A stretch of 64,000 nt of DNA from Cryptomeria japonica (taxonomy: Eukaryota > Streptophyta > Pinopsida > Cupressales > Cupressaceae): positions 143,818,247-143,882,246 of the forward strand of contig NC_081412.1 of assembly GCF_030272615.1 (NCBI RefSeq), in the 5' to 3' direction. Of the stretch, positions 1 through 10,711 are shown piece by piece; within the stretch, counting starts at the first letter, position 1; each line of letters opens with the position of its first letter. The notes beneath the pieces were generated by a model. The model was not told the origin of the DNA. It made no database searches and saw only the letters and a list, made by a program, of their open reading frames with translations. A program made the position numbers and the translations under genes.

Positions 1-1
1 T

Positions 2-15
2 AACCTGTATGGGTT
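2..15. repeat. AACCTGYAYGGGTT motif, left copy
   Basis: The sequence AACCTGTATGGGTT matches the motif that recurs at 10471-10502, 10530-10561 and 10632-10645. The motif is close to self-complementary. Confidence 0.45.
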
Positions 16-380
16 ATGGGAAGATCTTTATATCTTTTAGTCCCAACAGCCTAAAAAATAGCATTACAAGTTGTTTGAAGGCCCCGCTACTATTGCACAT
101 GATTTTTTGGGACAGTAATAGTCAGGTTTTCATATTCTTTTGTCACTTTTTCTTTGGAATGATTGATTTTTAAGTTATTATATAATTGTTACTTTAGATA
201 ATAACAAAATCATGATCATTTGTTGTTTTTTTGCTTTGATTATGATTTAATTGTCTCGTATTTTGGTTTTTTTTGAAGTTATTTTATTATTGTTACTTTA
301 TATTATAACAAAATGATGATCATTTGTTGTTTTTTTGCTATTTGATTGTGGATTGTCATCATGATGTTATGTGTAGGACA
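16..380. repeat. AT-rich leader with a 64-bp direct repeat
   Basis: No gene is visible. Two imperfect direct copies of about 64 bp lie at 172-235 and 276-339, both running from AAGTTATT to TTTTTTTGCT. They may be part of the 5' region of the following gene. Confidence 0.6.
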
Positions 381-3300
381 ATGGGAAAGAATAAGAGAGG
401 AACAAATGAACAAAGAGAGGCAGCAAAGGAAAGACAAAGGGAGCATATGAAGAGATTACGTGAAGGTACGCCATCTAATGCACCTAATGAAAGTGAGGAA
501 CATTCAAAAATTTAAATTGATATGATTAATGCACCAAATCAAAATGATCAACATACACCAATTCAAATACATATGATGAATGCACCTAATGAATGCAATG
601 AACATAGACCATTTGAAAATGATTCGATGAATGCACATGTTAATGAAATTGAAGAAGATTTACCATTTGAATTTTATGTGATCAATGCACATAGTGCACC
701 TAATGAAAACAAAGAGCATGCACCAATCTTAACACCTCTTAGAATAATTCATAGAAAACCAAAGTTCCTAATAGATATTGATGAAAATATTGTGAAGCCA
801 ATACATGATAAAATTTCTGAAAGAACTTGTAGAAGAATGGTTAGAAGATTTTGGAATAACTATTTTGAAAACTTAAATCAAAGTGGAAGGTGCCAATTAG
901 TTGTTGAAATGATTAAAAATCTAAAATTTAGAGAGACAATGAAAATTTTGGGGTTAAGAACATCCGAAAATAATAGTGAAAGAACCATTGTGAGAAATCT
1001 TTTTGATGCATACAAGCCATTGGTTCAAAATCATGCACTAAAGATGTTAATGTTACTCATCGTGTCCTCACATCAACCATAATGGGAAAGGAAATGAAAA
1101 AATCTTGTTTAATAAACAAAACAAGCAAGTCATTAAGGATAAGTAGAACAACATTACACTATGCCTTAGAGAGGCGAGAGAAAATCGAGGATCCTAACAA
1201 TAATTCTCTTTGGGCATTCTTTGGTAGACTCCCATGCAAGGACAAGGTTGTTGTTGATGCACTAAGAACGTTAATTGAGAGATTTTGGAATGACAACACA
1301 AGGGTTTCACCCAACCAAAGAGATGTTCTTAGAAGGTGAATTGGAATTAGTAATTGTGAGCCACATCCAAAACACTATTTATATACAACTCAAACACAAT
1401 TTTATGAAAGGTTTCTTCAAATCTTTCCTCAGACTAAAATTAGTCAAAGATTTTTTGAGATGACAAAACCATTTTATGTTAAGATTAATCATGCATGTAC
1501 TACATGTTGTTGTAGGGTCCATGTTGAATTTTCCATGCATTATGATATTTATCTCTATATCTGTTGTACTTTGCACACTAACGATGTTTTGTAGGAATGT
1601 GGTCTACAAGCACCTCCTAAGTCACCAAGAGAATTTATTTCAAGTGTACTATGTAGACGAGATGATGGGTGCATTTATTACAAGATGATGTGTTTGAGAG
1701 GTTTTTGTCCTACATGTGGTGGTTTGCAACAGTTGCATAGATGCCTACATCTGGATAGACACATGAAATTGGTAAGGAACTAGTTTCTATTGGAAAATAT
1801 AAGTCAGTAACATATGGTGTTAAAGATGGAAAAGAATTAAAGAGGTGTGAGTTAGTGAAAAGGGATATATGCGTAGCTGATTTTATGAAGATGTTTCAAG
1901 AGAAACTAGTATATGAGTACATAGGTCACACACATAGAGCTAGATGGTTAGATGAGAAATTCAAGTTGTGTAAGGACACTCTCCCCCTTGGCACTATTGT
2001 CTCTGTCATTGATTTTGCTGAGAATTATACACTAAAGCCGCAAAATGAAGTACAATCTATGTATTACCACTCTACACAAGTTACAATTTTTTTACAGATA
2101 GCATTCATGCATGCACATGATAACAACGAGGAGGACAGAAAGGTTATAAGAGAATATCACTTCTATATCAGCGATGATCGTACACATTCCTCAGAGTTTG
2201 TGCAAGGATTCTTTATAGTCTTCTATGATAGTTTAAAGGAAAGAGATATAAGATACAACCAACACTTAATATGGTCTAACAATTGCACCGCACAGTTAAA
2301 GAATGCAAGGATGTTCTACTGGTTGACTAGGATGCATGTGACAAGTGGTGTGCAACATTTTTGGAATTTCATTGAGGTAGGGAATGGAAAGGGAGAGCAT
2401 GATGGTGTGAGAGCATGTGTGAAAAGAGCTCTTACCAGAGAGGAATTGAAGTACGAAGGTGGTGCAATGTTAATAGATGCAAAAACAATTGTGCAATGGT
2501 GTAGCTCTATGATGGGACCAGGTAATGCAGATAAGTCTATGGTTTCTAGATATTTTTGGTTAATAAGTGAATCTAACATTGAAAACTATCTAGATTGTTG
2601 TACACTTATTGGATCAAGTGACATGCATTCATTTAGAAGTTCAAATGCAACATCACTAGTTATTTATACTAGACATATTGCATGCTTTTGCTCTTCGTGT
2701 ATGCATTTTTTGTGGGATGAATGTGAATCAAAAGAGTGGGTTGACCAATGGTCTTGTAGACCTTTGCAAACCCTAGATACATATCAACTTCCTAGAGCAC
2801 TACAAATGAACCAGATTGAAGCATCAGTGGATTTTGACCATGTATCAGACAAAGTTGAACCAGGTAAAGAGTTACAATTTGCTACAATTTTAAGCTTAGT
2901 TTATTAGTATTAACTTATGTTGATTTTGCTATTAACTTATATCCTTCTATTAAATGTAGGTCATGTATATGTAGTTATTGCAGATGAGAACAACAAAGAA
3001 GGAACAAATTACTTTTTGTGTCATTGTATTGAGGCCAAAAATAAATTGACTTCTACAGTGGTTGATGGAGAGGGTATTGAGTACCCAATAGGATCCGTTG
3101 TTGTGACAGGGACATGGCTTAGAAGGTACCACGTTGTTGTGTTGAGTTGTATTGAGACCTCTTAAACTCATTTATTTAGTATTCATTGTATTGATTTTGG
3201 CATTATTCTTCTATAAAATGCAGGTAACTATCAAAAATTCTAATGCCTAGTTGTTTGAGGACTTTAAGACACATAGACATATTCTTCATTACTCAAACCT

Positions 3301-3442
3301 TCTTGTTGCAACAAATATTCATTTGATTAAATATCATGGCAGACCTCTTAACAAGGATTTGTGGAAAGTTCATGAATCAGACCACGAGGCAATACTTGAG
3401 ACACTAAGGGTTAGAGCCAATCCGAAAGGTTCACTTGATTGA
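381..3442 (+). pseudogene. broken DDE-transposase-like gene of an uncharacterised eukaryotic family
   Basis: I recognise the conserved blocks of a family of mostly unannotated proteins found in plants and animals. In the 350-codon frame at 1855-2907 these are VIDFAENY (residues 51-58), a WSNNCTAQLK block (140-149) and GKGEHDGVRACVKRA (178-192), with ISDDRTH between (105-111). Their spacing suits an RNase H-fold DDE catalytic core; that role is inference. Upstream are Cys-rich blocks, TTCCCRVHVEF (about 1499-1531) and CLRGFCPTCGG (about 1690-1722), likely metal-binding. The first part (381-1080) has a degenerate INAPN repeat and a basic helix-like stretch. The copy is dead: nonsense codons at 513-515, 1337-1339 and 1592-1594, and frameshifts near 1040 and 1757. 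The start at 381 (ATGGGAAAG) is chosen because the following basic stretch is in frame; an upstream splice acceptor is possible. The last part (3224-3442) is too degraded to place exactly. Confidence 0.7.
2864..2959 (+). other. intron of the DDE-like gene
   Basis: Donor CAG|GTAAAG and acceptor AATGTAG|GTC bound a 96-bp AT-rich intron. Removing it joins the frame from VEPG to HVYVVIADEN without a shift, so this copy was not reverse-transcribed from spliced RNA. A second candidate intron lies at 3126-3223. Confidence 0.7.
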
Positions 3443-3932
3443 TTTCGGGCCATCTAAAAGAATAATTCTACAATATGGTAGAATAATTTTGACAATTTTG
3501 TATACATCTTTTGTGAAACGTTGTAACTTCATTTTTTTGGATGTGCTCTACATGCATATGAGCTGTAATATGCATATGAGCTATAATGTGCATATGTAGA
3601 TGCCAAATTTTGTATATAAAAACATCAATGAGTTGTAATGTGCATATCTAGATGCTAAATTTTGTATAAAAAAATGAGTTGTAATGTGCATATCTAGATG
3701 CTAATTTTTGTATAAAAAAATAACGAGATGTAATTTGCATATTTAGATGCAAAATTTTGTAGTAATGAACTTGATCATTTATATAAGATGCCAAATTTTA
3801 TATATGAAAGTGTCCATGGGGCTGATTTACAAATTTTGAATATGAATATGCAATTTTTTTCCAAGTGTTTTGGAAAAGTTTTGAGTTATTATTGAATTAC
3901 CTGATTTGAAGGGCTAGTAGGAATAGTTTGAT
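3443..3932. repeat. AT-rich spacer with degenerate 45-65 bp repeats
   Basis: No gene. From about 3545 to 3810 a unit containing GTAATGTGCATATCTAGATG followed by a run of A-rich sequence recurs four or five times with length variation. Confidence 0.6.
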
Positions 3933-6868
3933 TCTGAGATAGGATTTTGGTAGGAAGTGAAAACATGACCCCATAGATTCAAACAGATAGTCCATAAGTG
4001 CCACAGTCTCCGAGTTACGCTACGTCAAAGTTTGACCTTTTTTTCGCTTTGAGCGCTCAAGGGAAAATGTCACTACGAGGTGGCTCATAATGATCAAATG
4101 CCTTAGGGAGAGAGACAAGGGAACACATAGCATAAACCTAGACACCCAGATGGGCTTGCACTGATGGTTCATTTCCATGACTAGCAGAACGAAAGATGCA
4201 CTATTTTGCCACCTCTCACTGACGGTTTTTGATGTGACAGAAAAAATCTCACCACAAGAAAATGGAATCAAGTTGCCCAAATCTGAGATAGGATTTTGTA
4301 GGAAAAGATAACATGACCCCATAGGTTCAAACGGATCATCCATAAGTGCCACAGTCTCCGAGTTAGGCTACATCAAAGTTTGACCATTTTTTCCGCTTTG
4401 AGCACTCAAGGGAAAACGCCACTATGAGGTCGCTCGTAACAATCAGACACCTTGGGGAGAGAGATAAGGGCACACCTACCATAAACCCGGCCACCCAGAC
4501 ATGTTTGCACTGACGGTTTGTTCCCATGACAAGTAGAATGAAAGATGCACTATTTTGCCACCTCTCACTGACAGTTTTTGACGGTTTTTGATGCGACAAA
4601 AAAAATCTCACCACAAGAAAATAGAATCGAGTTCCCTGAATCCAAGATAGAATTTTGTAGGCAGCAATAACATGACCCCATAGGTTTAAATAGATCATCC
4701 TTAAGTGCCACGGTCTTCGAGTTAGGCTACGTCAAAGTTTGACCCTTTTTTTTCCGCTTTGAGCGCTCAAGGGAAAACATTGCTATGAGGTGAATCATAA
4801 CAATCGGATACCTTGGGGAGTGAGACAAGGGAACACCTAGTGTAAACCTAGCCACCCGGATGTTCTTGCACTGATAGTTCATTCCCACGACAAGCAGAAT
4901 GAAAGATGCACTATTTTGCCACCTCTCACTAACAGGATTTAACGGTTTTTTATGCGATAGAAAAAATATCACCACATGAAAATGGAATCGAGTTGCCAAA
5001 ATCTGAGATAGGATTTTGTAGGTAGAGATAACATGACCCCATAGGTTCAAACAGATCATCGATAAGTGCTACGGTCTCTAAGTTAGCCTACGTCAAAGTT
5101 TGACCATTTTTTTCGCTTTGAGCGCTCAAGGGAAAATGACGCTACGAGGTGGCTCGTAACGATCGGATACCTTGGGGAGTGAGACAAGCACACACCTATC
5201 ATAAACCTAGCCACCCAAAGTTTCTCGCACTGATGGTTCATTCCCATGTCAAGAAGAATGAAAGATGCACTATTTTGCCACCTCTCACTGATAGTTTTTG
5301 ACGATTTTTTATACGACAGAAAAAATCTCACCACAAGAAAATGGAATCGAGTTTCCTGAATCCGAGATAGGATTTTGTAGATAGTGATAACATGACCCCA
5401 TAGGTTTAAACTTATTATCCATAAGTGCCATGGTCTCCGAGTTAGGCTACGTCAAATTTTGACCGTTTTTTCCACTTTGAGCACTCAAGGGAAAACGTCG
5501 CTACGAGGTGGCTCGTAATGATCGAACACCTTGGGGAGAAAGATAAGGGCACACCTATCATAAACCTAACCACCTAGATTCACTCACACTGACGGTTTGT
5601 TCCCATGACAAGCAGAACGAAAGATGCACTATTTTGCCACCTCTCACTAACAATTTTTGACGGTTTTTGATGCAACAGAAAAAATCTCACCACAAGAAAA
5701 TGGAATCAAGTTGCCCATATATGAGATAGGATTTTTTAGGCAGCAATAACACAACCCCATAGGTTCAAACTGACCATCTTTAAGTGCCACAGTCTTCGAG
5801 TTAGGCTACGTCAAAGTTTGACCATTTTTTTTCCACTTTGAGCGCTCAAGGGAAAACGTCGCTACGAGGTGGCTCGTAATGATTGGACGCCTTGGGGAGC
5901 TAGAAAAGGGAACACCTAGCATAAAACTAGCCACCCAAATTCACTCACATTGAAGGTTCGTTCCCACGACAAGCAGAACGAAAGATGCACTATTTTGCCA
6001 CCTCTCACTAACAGTTTTTGACGGTTTTTGATGCAACAGAAAAAATCTCACCACAAGAAAACAGAATCGAGTTGACCAAATCCAAGATAGGATTTTGTAG
6101 GCAGCAATAACATGACCCCATAGGTTCAAACAGATTGTCTATAAGTGCCACGGTCTCTGAGTTAGGCTACGTCAAAGTTTGACCATTTTTTTCGCTTTGA
6201 GAGCTCAAGGGAAAACGTCGCTATGAGGTGGCTCGTAACAATCGGATGTCTTGTGGAGCGAGAAAAGGGCACACCTATAGTAAACCTAGCCACCCAGATT
6301 CTCTCACACTGATGGTTCATTCCCATGACAAGTAGAACAAAAGATTCACTATTTTGCCACCTCTCACTGACAGCTTTTGACGATTTTTGATGCGATAGAA
6401 AAAATATCACCACAAGAAAATGGAATTGAGTTGCCTGAATCTGAGATAGGATTTTGTAGGCAGAAATAACATGACTCCATAGGTTTAAATGGATCATCCT
6501 TACGTGCCACGGTCTTCGAGTTAGGCTACATCAAAGTTTGATCATTTTTTTCCACTTTGAGCGCTCAAGGGAAAACGTCACTACGAGGTGGCTCGTAACG
6601 ATCAGATGCCTTGGGGAGAAAGACAAGGGAACACCTAGGGTAAACCCATCCACCTAGATGCACTTGTGCTAATGGTTCATTCCCACAACAAGTAGAATGA
6701 AAGATGCACTATTTTGCCACCTCTCACTTACAGCTTTTGACAGTTTTTGATGCGACAGAAAAAATCTCACCACAAGAAAATGGAATCAAGTTGCTCAAAT
6801 CTGAGATAAGATTTTTTAGGCAGCAATAACACAACCCCATAGGTTCAAATAGATCATCCATAAGTGCT
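3933..6868. repeat. satellite-like tandem array, about 8 units of 360 bp
   Basis: The anchor CATGACCCCATAGGTT (with small variants) occurs at 3964, 4312, 4671, 5032, 5391, 5750, 6111, 6470 and 6830. The spacing is 348, 359, 361, 359, 359, 361, 359 and 360 bp, so there are about eight head-to-tail units. Most units contain the 12-bp palindrome TTGAGCGCTCAA or a one-base variant. Because the period is close to a multiple of three, similar open frames of about 60-111 codons reappear on the minus strand in successive units. These change frame between units and look like by-products of the repeat rather than genes. Confidence 0.95.
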
Positions 6869-7454
6869 TCAACTCTTCTTTTATAGGTGATGAAATGATG
6901 AACTTAAGCATGAAATATCTTAATTGGTTCTTGAAATGATGAACTTCACTCCATAAGCATGAGTTTATGAAATAATAACTTCACTCCAATCTCTTCATGC
7001 ACAAAGGACTCAAAGCAAATTCACTCAATCAAAATGCAGAATATCAACATTACCGGTATCAGTACTTGGGTATACACAATATGAGTAATAGATAGTTTAA
7101 AAGTATACGCCATATGAGTTACAAGTAATGAATAAATTGGATCACATTTCAAGACATATACACAACTATCTAATTTGATCACATTTCAATAGAAAATAAC
7201 TAAGTTTCAAGAATATCATGTTTCATATATATCAATGAACAAATTGGATTGAATATCAAGTTTCATATATATCAAAATGAACAATAATCGTGTACATATA
7301 TCAAAAAATGGCATAGATGCCAAATCAATAATAGTTACAAAAATGTGGCATGTGGCATGTCTGTCAAAATTGATATATACATATACAAATGTCAAATATA
7401 TAAAAAATTGGCCCTTCAATGACCACAACTATAACTATATGTCTCTATCAGTAT
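6869..7454. other. AT-rich stretch without a gene
   Basis: Lies between the satellite and the last exon of the minus-strand gene. I see only simple AT-rich sequence with short repeated phrases such as GATGAACTTCACTCC; it may include the 3' UTR of the gene at 7455. Confidence 0.6.
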
Positions 7455-10323
7455 CTATGACTGTGGCGGATCATCAAAATCAAGCCTCTTTGAAGTAGTA
7501 CATGGCTCTGCAGGTGGCTACACAAGGACAATTCAAATGTCTAATCAAATATATTTTCTCAATATAACATCAAAATAACTAAATACTAAACTCTAAATTG
7601 TTTGAAGTTGAAATGTTGATTACCTCATCTCTGTCTTCTACAATTCGATGAGGCTGAGGATCCATGGGATGTCCTGTAGGAGGCTGTAACTAGTAAAACA
7701 ACATTAAGTCATGTTAATGACATATATGTCAAATAACACATAATAATTAAAAATGAATAGACTAAAAAACTAAATCATACCGAAGCCTCAGATGGATGTG
7801 TTGTGGTCGTAGAAGGCAAAGTCACAGATGAATTAGTTACAACCATTTCCTATATCCATGGTAAGTGATCCAAAAGGAGTTAACTAGACGGTTTCAACTC
7901 TGTTGTGCACTTAGTGAAAAGGAGTTGATCTAAGACAAACATACCTTTTGCCTTGGTCGTGTTGGATCCCATAATATACGTGTAGGACTTCTACTGAAAT
8001 GGAATGGTAGAATAATAGTAGGAAGTTTCGAAGGGGCCTGTAATAGTTTAAAGACAATCATACAAGTTAATAACCCAAAGTTGTTGAAAAACTAGATAAA
8101 ACAAATATTGTTAACATATATAGAAAAATGCACACCGAAACCTCATATAGTTCTCCTGTAACCTTAGGAGGCCTAGTCAAATCTGATGCAACTATTACCA
8201 TTTCCTGTATGAAAAATGATAACATGTGATATAGACATAAAAGGATTTAGCTATTTTGAACAAGCAAGAATGCAATCCAAAGTGAATATGAAGATATCAC
8301 CTCTTCCCTCTGCTAAACCTTATCAATATCAAGTGCATTCATTAATTCCGTAATCCCCATATGTTTCTGTATATAGAACAAATAAATTAAGTGCATTTAT
8401 CAATATCTACATATACATGTTTAATAATAATACATTTCAATAATTGAATTTAAATTGTAGTGAATTACCTTCTGTCGTTTGGGTGTCCGAGCGGATATCT
8501 TTTTCTACCTCAGAGTGCTAGAGGATGGCTTTCTCACACGAGATGTCCTCGAGGTAGGTGGGGTAAACTAATGGAAAAAAAGTAACATAAGGGAAAAGAG
8601 CATGTATTTAATATATCAGTTTTAAGTAAAAAATATATAAATCTAAATGGTACCGCATAGCTATCTTGGCCAAAGTCAATGGCTGAAAGCGCGATATCAT
8701 CAAGTTGGGACATCTCAGCCACTGATAAGCCCTACAAAATATCAAGTAATGATACATATAATTAACAAAATATATTTTGAATCCAATGTATTATTATATT
8801 TTTAACAAATTTATAAATCTTTACCTCTGGTGGCGAAACTACTCGTGACCGTGGAGTCGACTAAACAATATGTAGTGTACTCCCACCACCTATTGTACCC
8901 TACATTTCATTTTATTTATATATCACTTTAAATTATTCTAAAAATAAAAATTCATTTCTTTTTATAAGATTTAGTCACTTAATTGATAACATGTCATAAA
9001 TAAAATTAAATGCACCTATGTCTGATAGAGAGGGTACAACATATTGAGCAGTTCGTCGGTGAGGGCCACATACTCTGTAGTGGAAGCATGGCATCTACTC
9101 CTGCAACATGTACATGAATGAGATGTCCCACCATCCTCATCCGCGTTAATGTCTACACCAGAACATACACCCTGGAAGGTGGGGCACATATGTTGAATGG
9201 GCTGGCTCGTGCCAAATGATGCATGAGGTGTTGCTAATAAAGGAGGTGTTGCTGAGGAAGGAGGTGTTGTTGATGAAGGAGGTGTTGCTAATGAAGGAGG
9301 TGTTCCAGGTGCTGGTACATCCTCTGGTCTGACCAGTTGTGTGCCATGCTGAACAATGACATCAGTTAATGATGCAGCTACCTGAAGAGTCTGTAATGCG
9401 ATAGACTCCTTCAAGGATATAGGGACAGTGACATGAACCATGGGTTTAGGAGATTTATGCCTCCTATGTTGTGGATCTACCACCCTATGGGCCCCAGGTC
9501 TATCCTGCACAGAGCCTCTCCCTCTACCTTGAAATTGTCAGATGTCAAAGTAATTCGGCTTCTCGTCGAGGATAAACTCACAATACAACTTTCTAAAAAA
9601 ATATAGAGGCACCTCCCAATTATTACTAGGTGGTTGGTCAAAGACCATATACCACCTATCCCAAAAAGCATCTTTCAACCTAGCATGAACACACCAATGT
9701 ATAGGAAAACGAGTTGTATTTAGTTCTAGGTTGTTACTGGTAATAGGATCAATGAAAAGAGCACATATGTCAGCTTTAACTATGCTCTTTTTCTTCACTT
9801 CATCATATGACAACCCATCCGCATAGAATGTTCGATATCTATCCCTCCATGAACCCCATTTTGTAACCTCCCTAGATACCTCATTTGCTCTATTAGCCAT
9901 TGTTTCTAGTGTTTTGGCAAGGCTTGAGTGGTGCTCAAGCCTAGAGGTCCTCAACCTATTCACCAATATAGAAATTTGGGCACTATTTTGTGTAAGGCGA
10001 TTGATGAGATCCTCTTGTGTGGCATCTACATGATCTAATGGAGGATGTGGAGGGTTTTGGGGTGGTGATGGTTGTTGAGGAGCAGTATTTTCAGGATTTT
10101 GAGGGTTTTCTTGTTGCTCTTGTGCAATGTTAAGAGGGTTTTCTTGTGTTGCTTGTGTAGGAGGAGGTCTTTGTTGTCTATTTCATTTTTGGGGATTGCT
10201 TGAAGAATCTGACATAAAATTAATAAAAACAAAACTTAAATCAATTAAAAAACCCTAATTTAATTAAAATGCAAAGAAAAATAATCAAACAAATCAAATC
10301 TTACCTATTCGATGAGGTGCCAT
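7455..10323 (-). pseudogene. unrecognised 11-exon gene, about 627 codons, with six nonsense codons
   Basis: I do not recognise the product. The model is strong because every junction is GT-AG and every phase matches: exons 10305-10323, 9016-10208, 8825-8899, 8654-8731, 8469-8567, 8301-8366, 8136-8204, 7945-8037, 7781-7849, 7624-7683 and 7455-7517. The protein begins MAPHRIDSSSNPQ, has a Gln/Pro-rich segment, a globular part containing WGSWRDRYRTFYADG and FWDRWYMVFDQPP (about residues 140-230), and a Thr/Pro repeat coded by an 18-bp minisatellite. A short Cys cluster (CTCCRSRC) follows, then a string of small exons ending RLDFDDPPQS. There is no frameshift, yet six in-frame stops are present: TGA near 10184, TGA at 9538-9540, TAG at 9016-9018 and one TAG in each of exons 3, 5 and 6. 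It converges on the DDE-like gene and could be its partner in one transposon (inference). Confidence 0.65.
9224..9307 (-). repeat. in-frame 18-bp minisatellite coding a Thr/Pro repeat
   Basis: About 4.6 copies of an 18-bp unit like GGAGGTGTTGCTAATGAA (plus strand) encode a TPPSSA-like hexapeptide repeat within exon 2 of the minus-strand gene. Confidence 0.85.
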
Positions 10324-10470
10324 TGTTGAAAATTGCTTTTGATGATGGGAAAATAAAAAATTGGTGCACACCCGTGTGGGTTCGGTGCTTTTTTGGCTTC
10401 TCCTTGTTGATGTTCCATGGGTTTTGGCATTGAAAATGGCCAAAACCTGTGGCCTAAACAAAAGAAATAT

Positions 10471-10502
10471 GTTTCTCAAAACCCGTACAGGTTTTGAGAA
10501 AC
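10471..10502. repeat. perfect hairpin with 13-bp stem, copy 1
   Basis: GTTTCTCAAAACC pairs perfectly with GGTTTTGAGAAAC around the 6-nt loop CGTACA. It lies upstream of the 11-exon gene start and contains the AACCYGTACRGGTT core. Confidence 0.85.
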
Positions 10503-10529
10503 TTTAAATTTTTTTATTTTAAAAAAAAT

Positions 10530-10561
10530 GTTCCTCAAAACCCATACAGGTTTTGAGGAAC
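10530..10561. repeat. perfect hairpin with 13-bp stem, copy 2
   Basis: GTTCCTCAAAACC pairs perfectly with GGTTTTGAGGAAC around the loop CATACA. It differs from copy 1 by a compensated base pair and one loop base, 59 bp further along. Confidence 0.85.
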
Positions 10562-10631
10562 TTTTGGTTTTTTTAATTGTTTTTTCTCTAGGCTTTGTGT
10601 TACCAAGCCTAGAACGTTTTTGAAATTTTAG

Positions 10632-10645
10632 AACCTGCACGGGTT
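10632..10645. repeat. AACCTGYAYGGGTT motif, right copy
   Basis: AACCTGCACGGGTT, followed by ATGAA, resembles the motif at 2-15. It lies close to where Gypsy sequence begins. Confidence 0.45.
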
Positions 10646-10711
10646 ATGAATTTTTTTTTTTTTTTGGCATGTGGTCACTTTTTTGTTCACCATCTTGGTG
10701 CACTTACCCAT

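Larger units (their letters stand above)
1..10690. mobile_element. candidate large DNA transposon with two convergent genes and a central satellite (left end off-window)
   Basis: The block holds a DDE-transposase-like broken gene on the plus strand, an 11-exon broken gene on the minus strand, and a 360-bp satellite between their 3' ends. Copies of a palindrome-like motif, AACCTGYAYGGGTT, occur at the extreme left (2-15) and in the right flank (10471-10645), as subterminal transposase-binding repeats do in many DNA transposons. Gypsy coding sequence starts abruptly at about 10700, so an element border near 10650-10700 is plausible. Terminal inverted repeats and a target duplication cannot be tested because the left end lies outside the window. 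Grouping the parts into one element is inference. Confidence 0.3.

Noticed and set aside
43-3442. A functional host gene
   Set aside because: At least three nonsense codons and two frameshifts break the conserved core regions.
4020-6497. Repeated open frames of 60-111 codons on the minus strand
   Set aside because: They follow the 360-bp satellite and switch frame from unit to unit; similarity is at the DNA level with no codon-specific pattern.
7455-10323. Stop codons rescued by U-to-C RNA editing
   Set aside because: Such editing is known in organelles of some land plants, not for nuclear transcripts. Stops at Trp positions and Asp-to-Asn changes elsewhere in the window point to DNA transitions instead.
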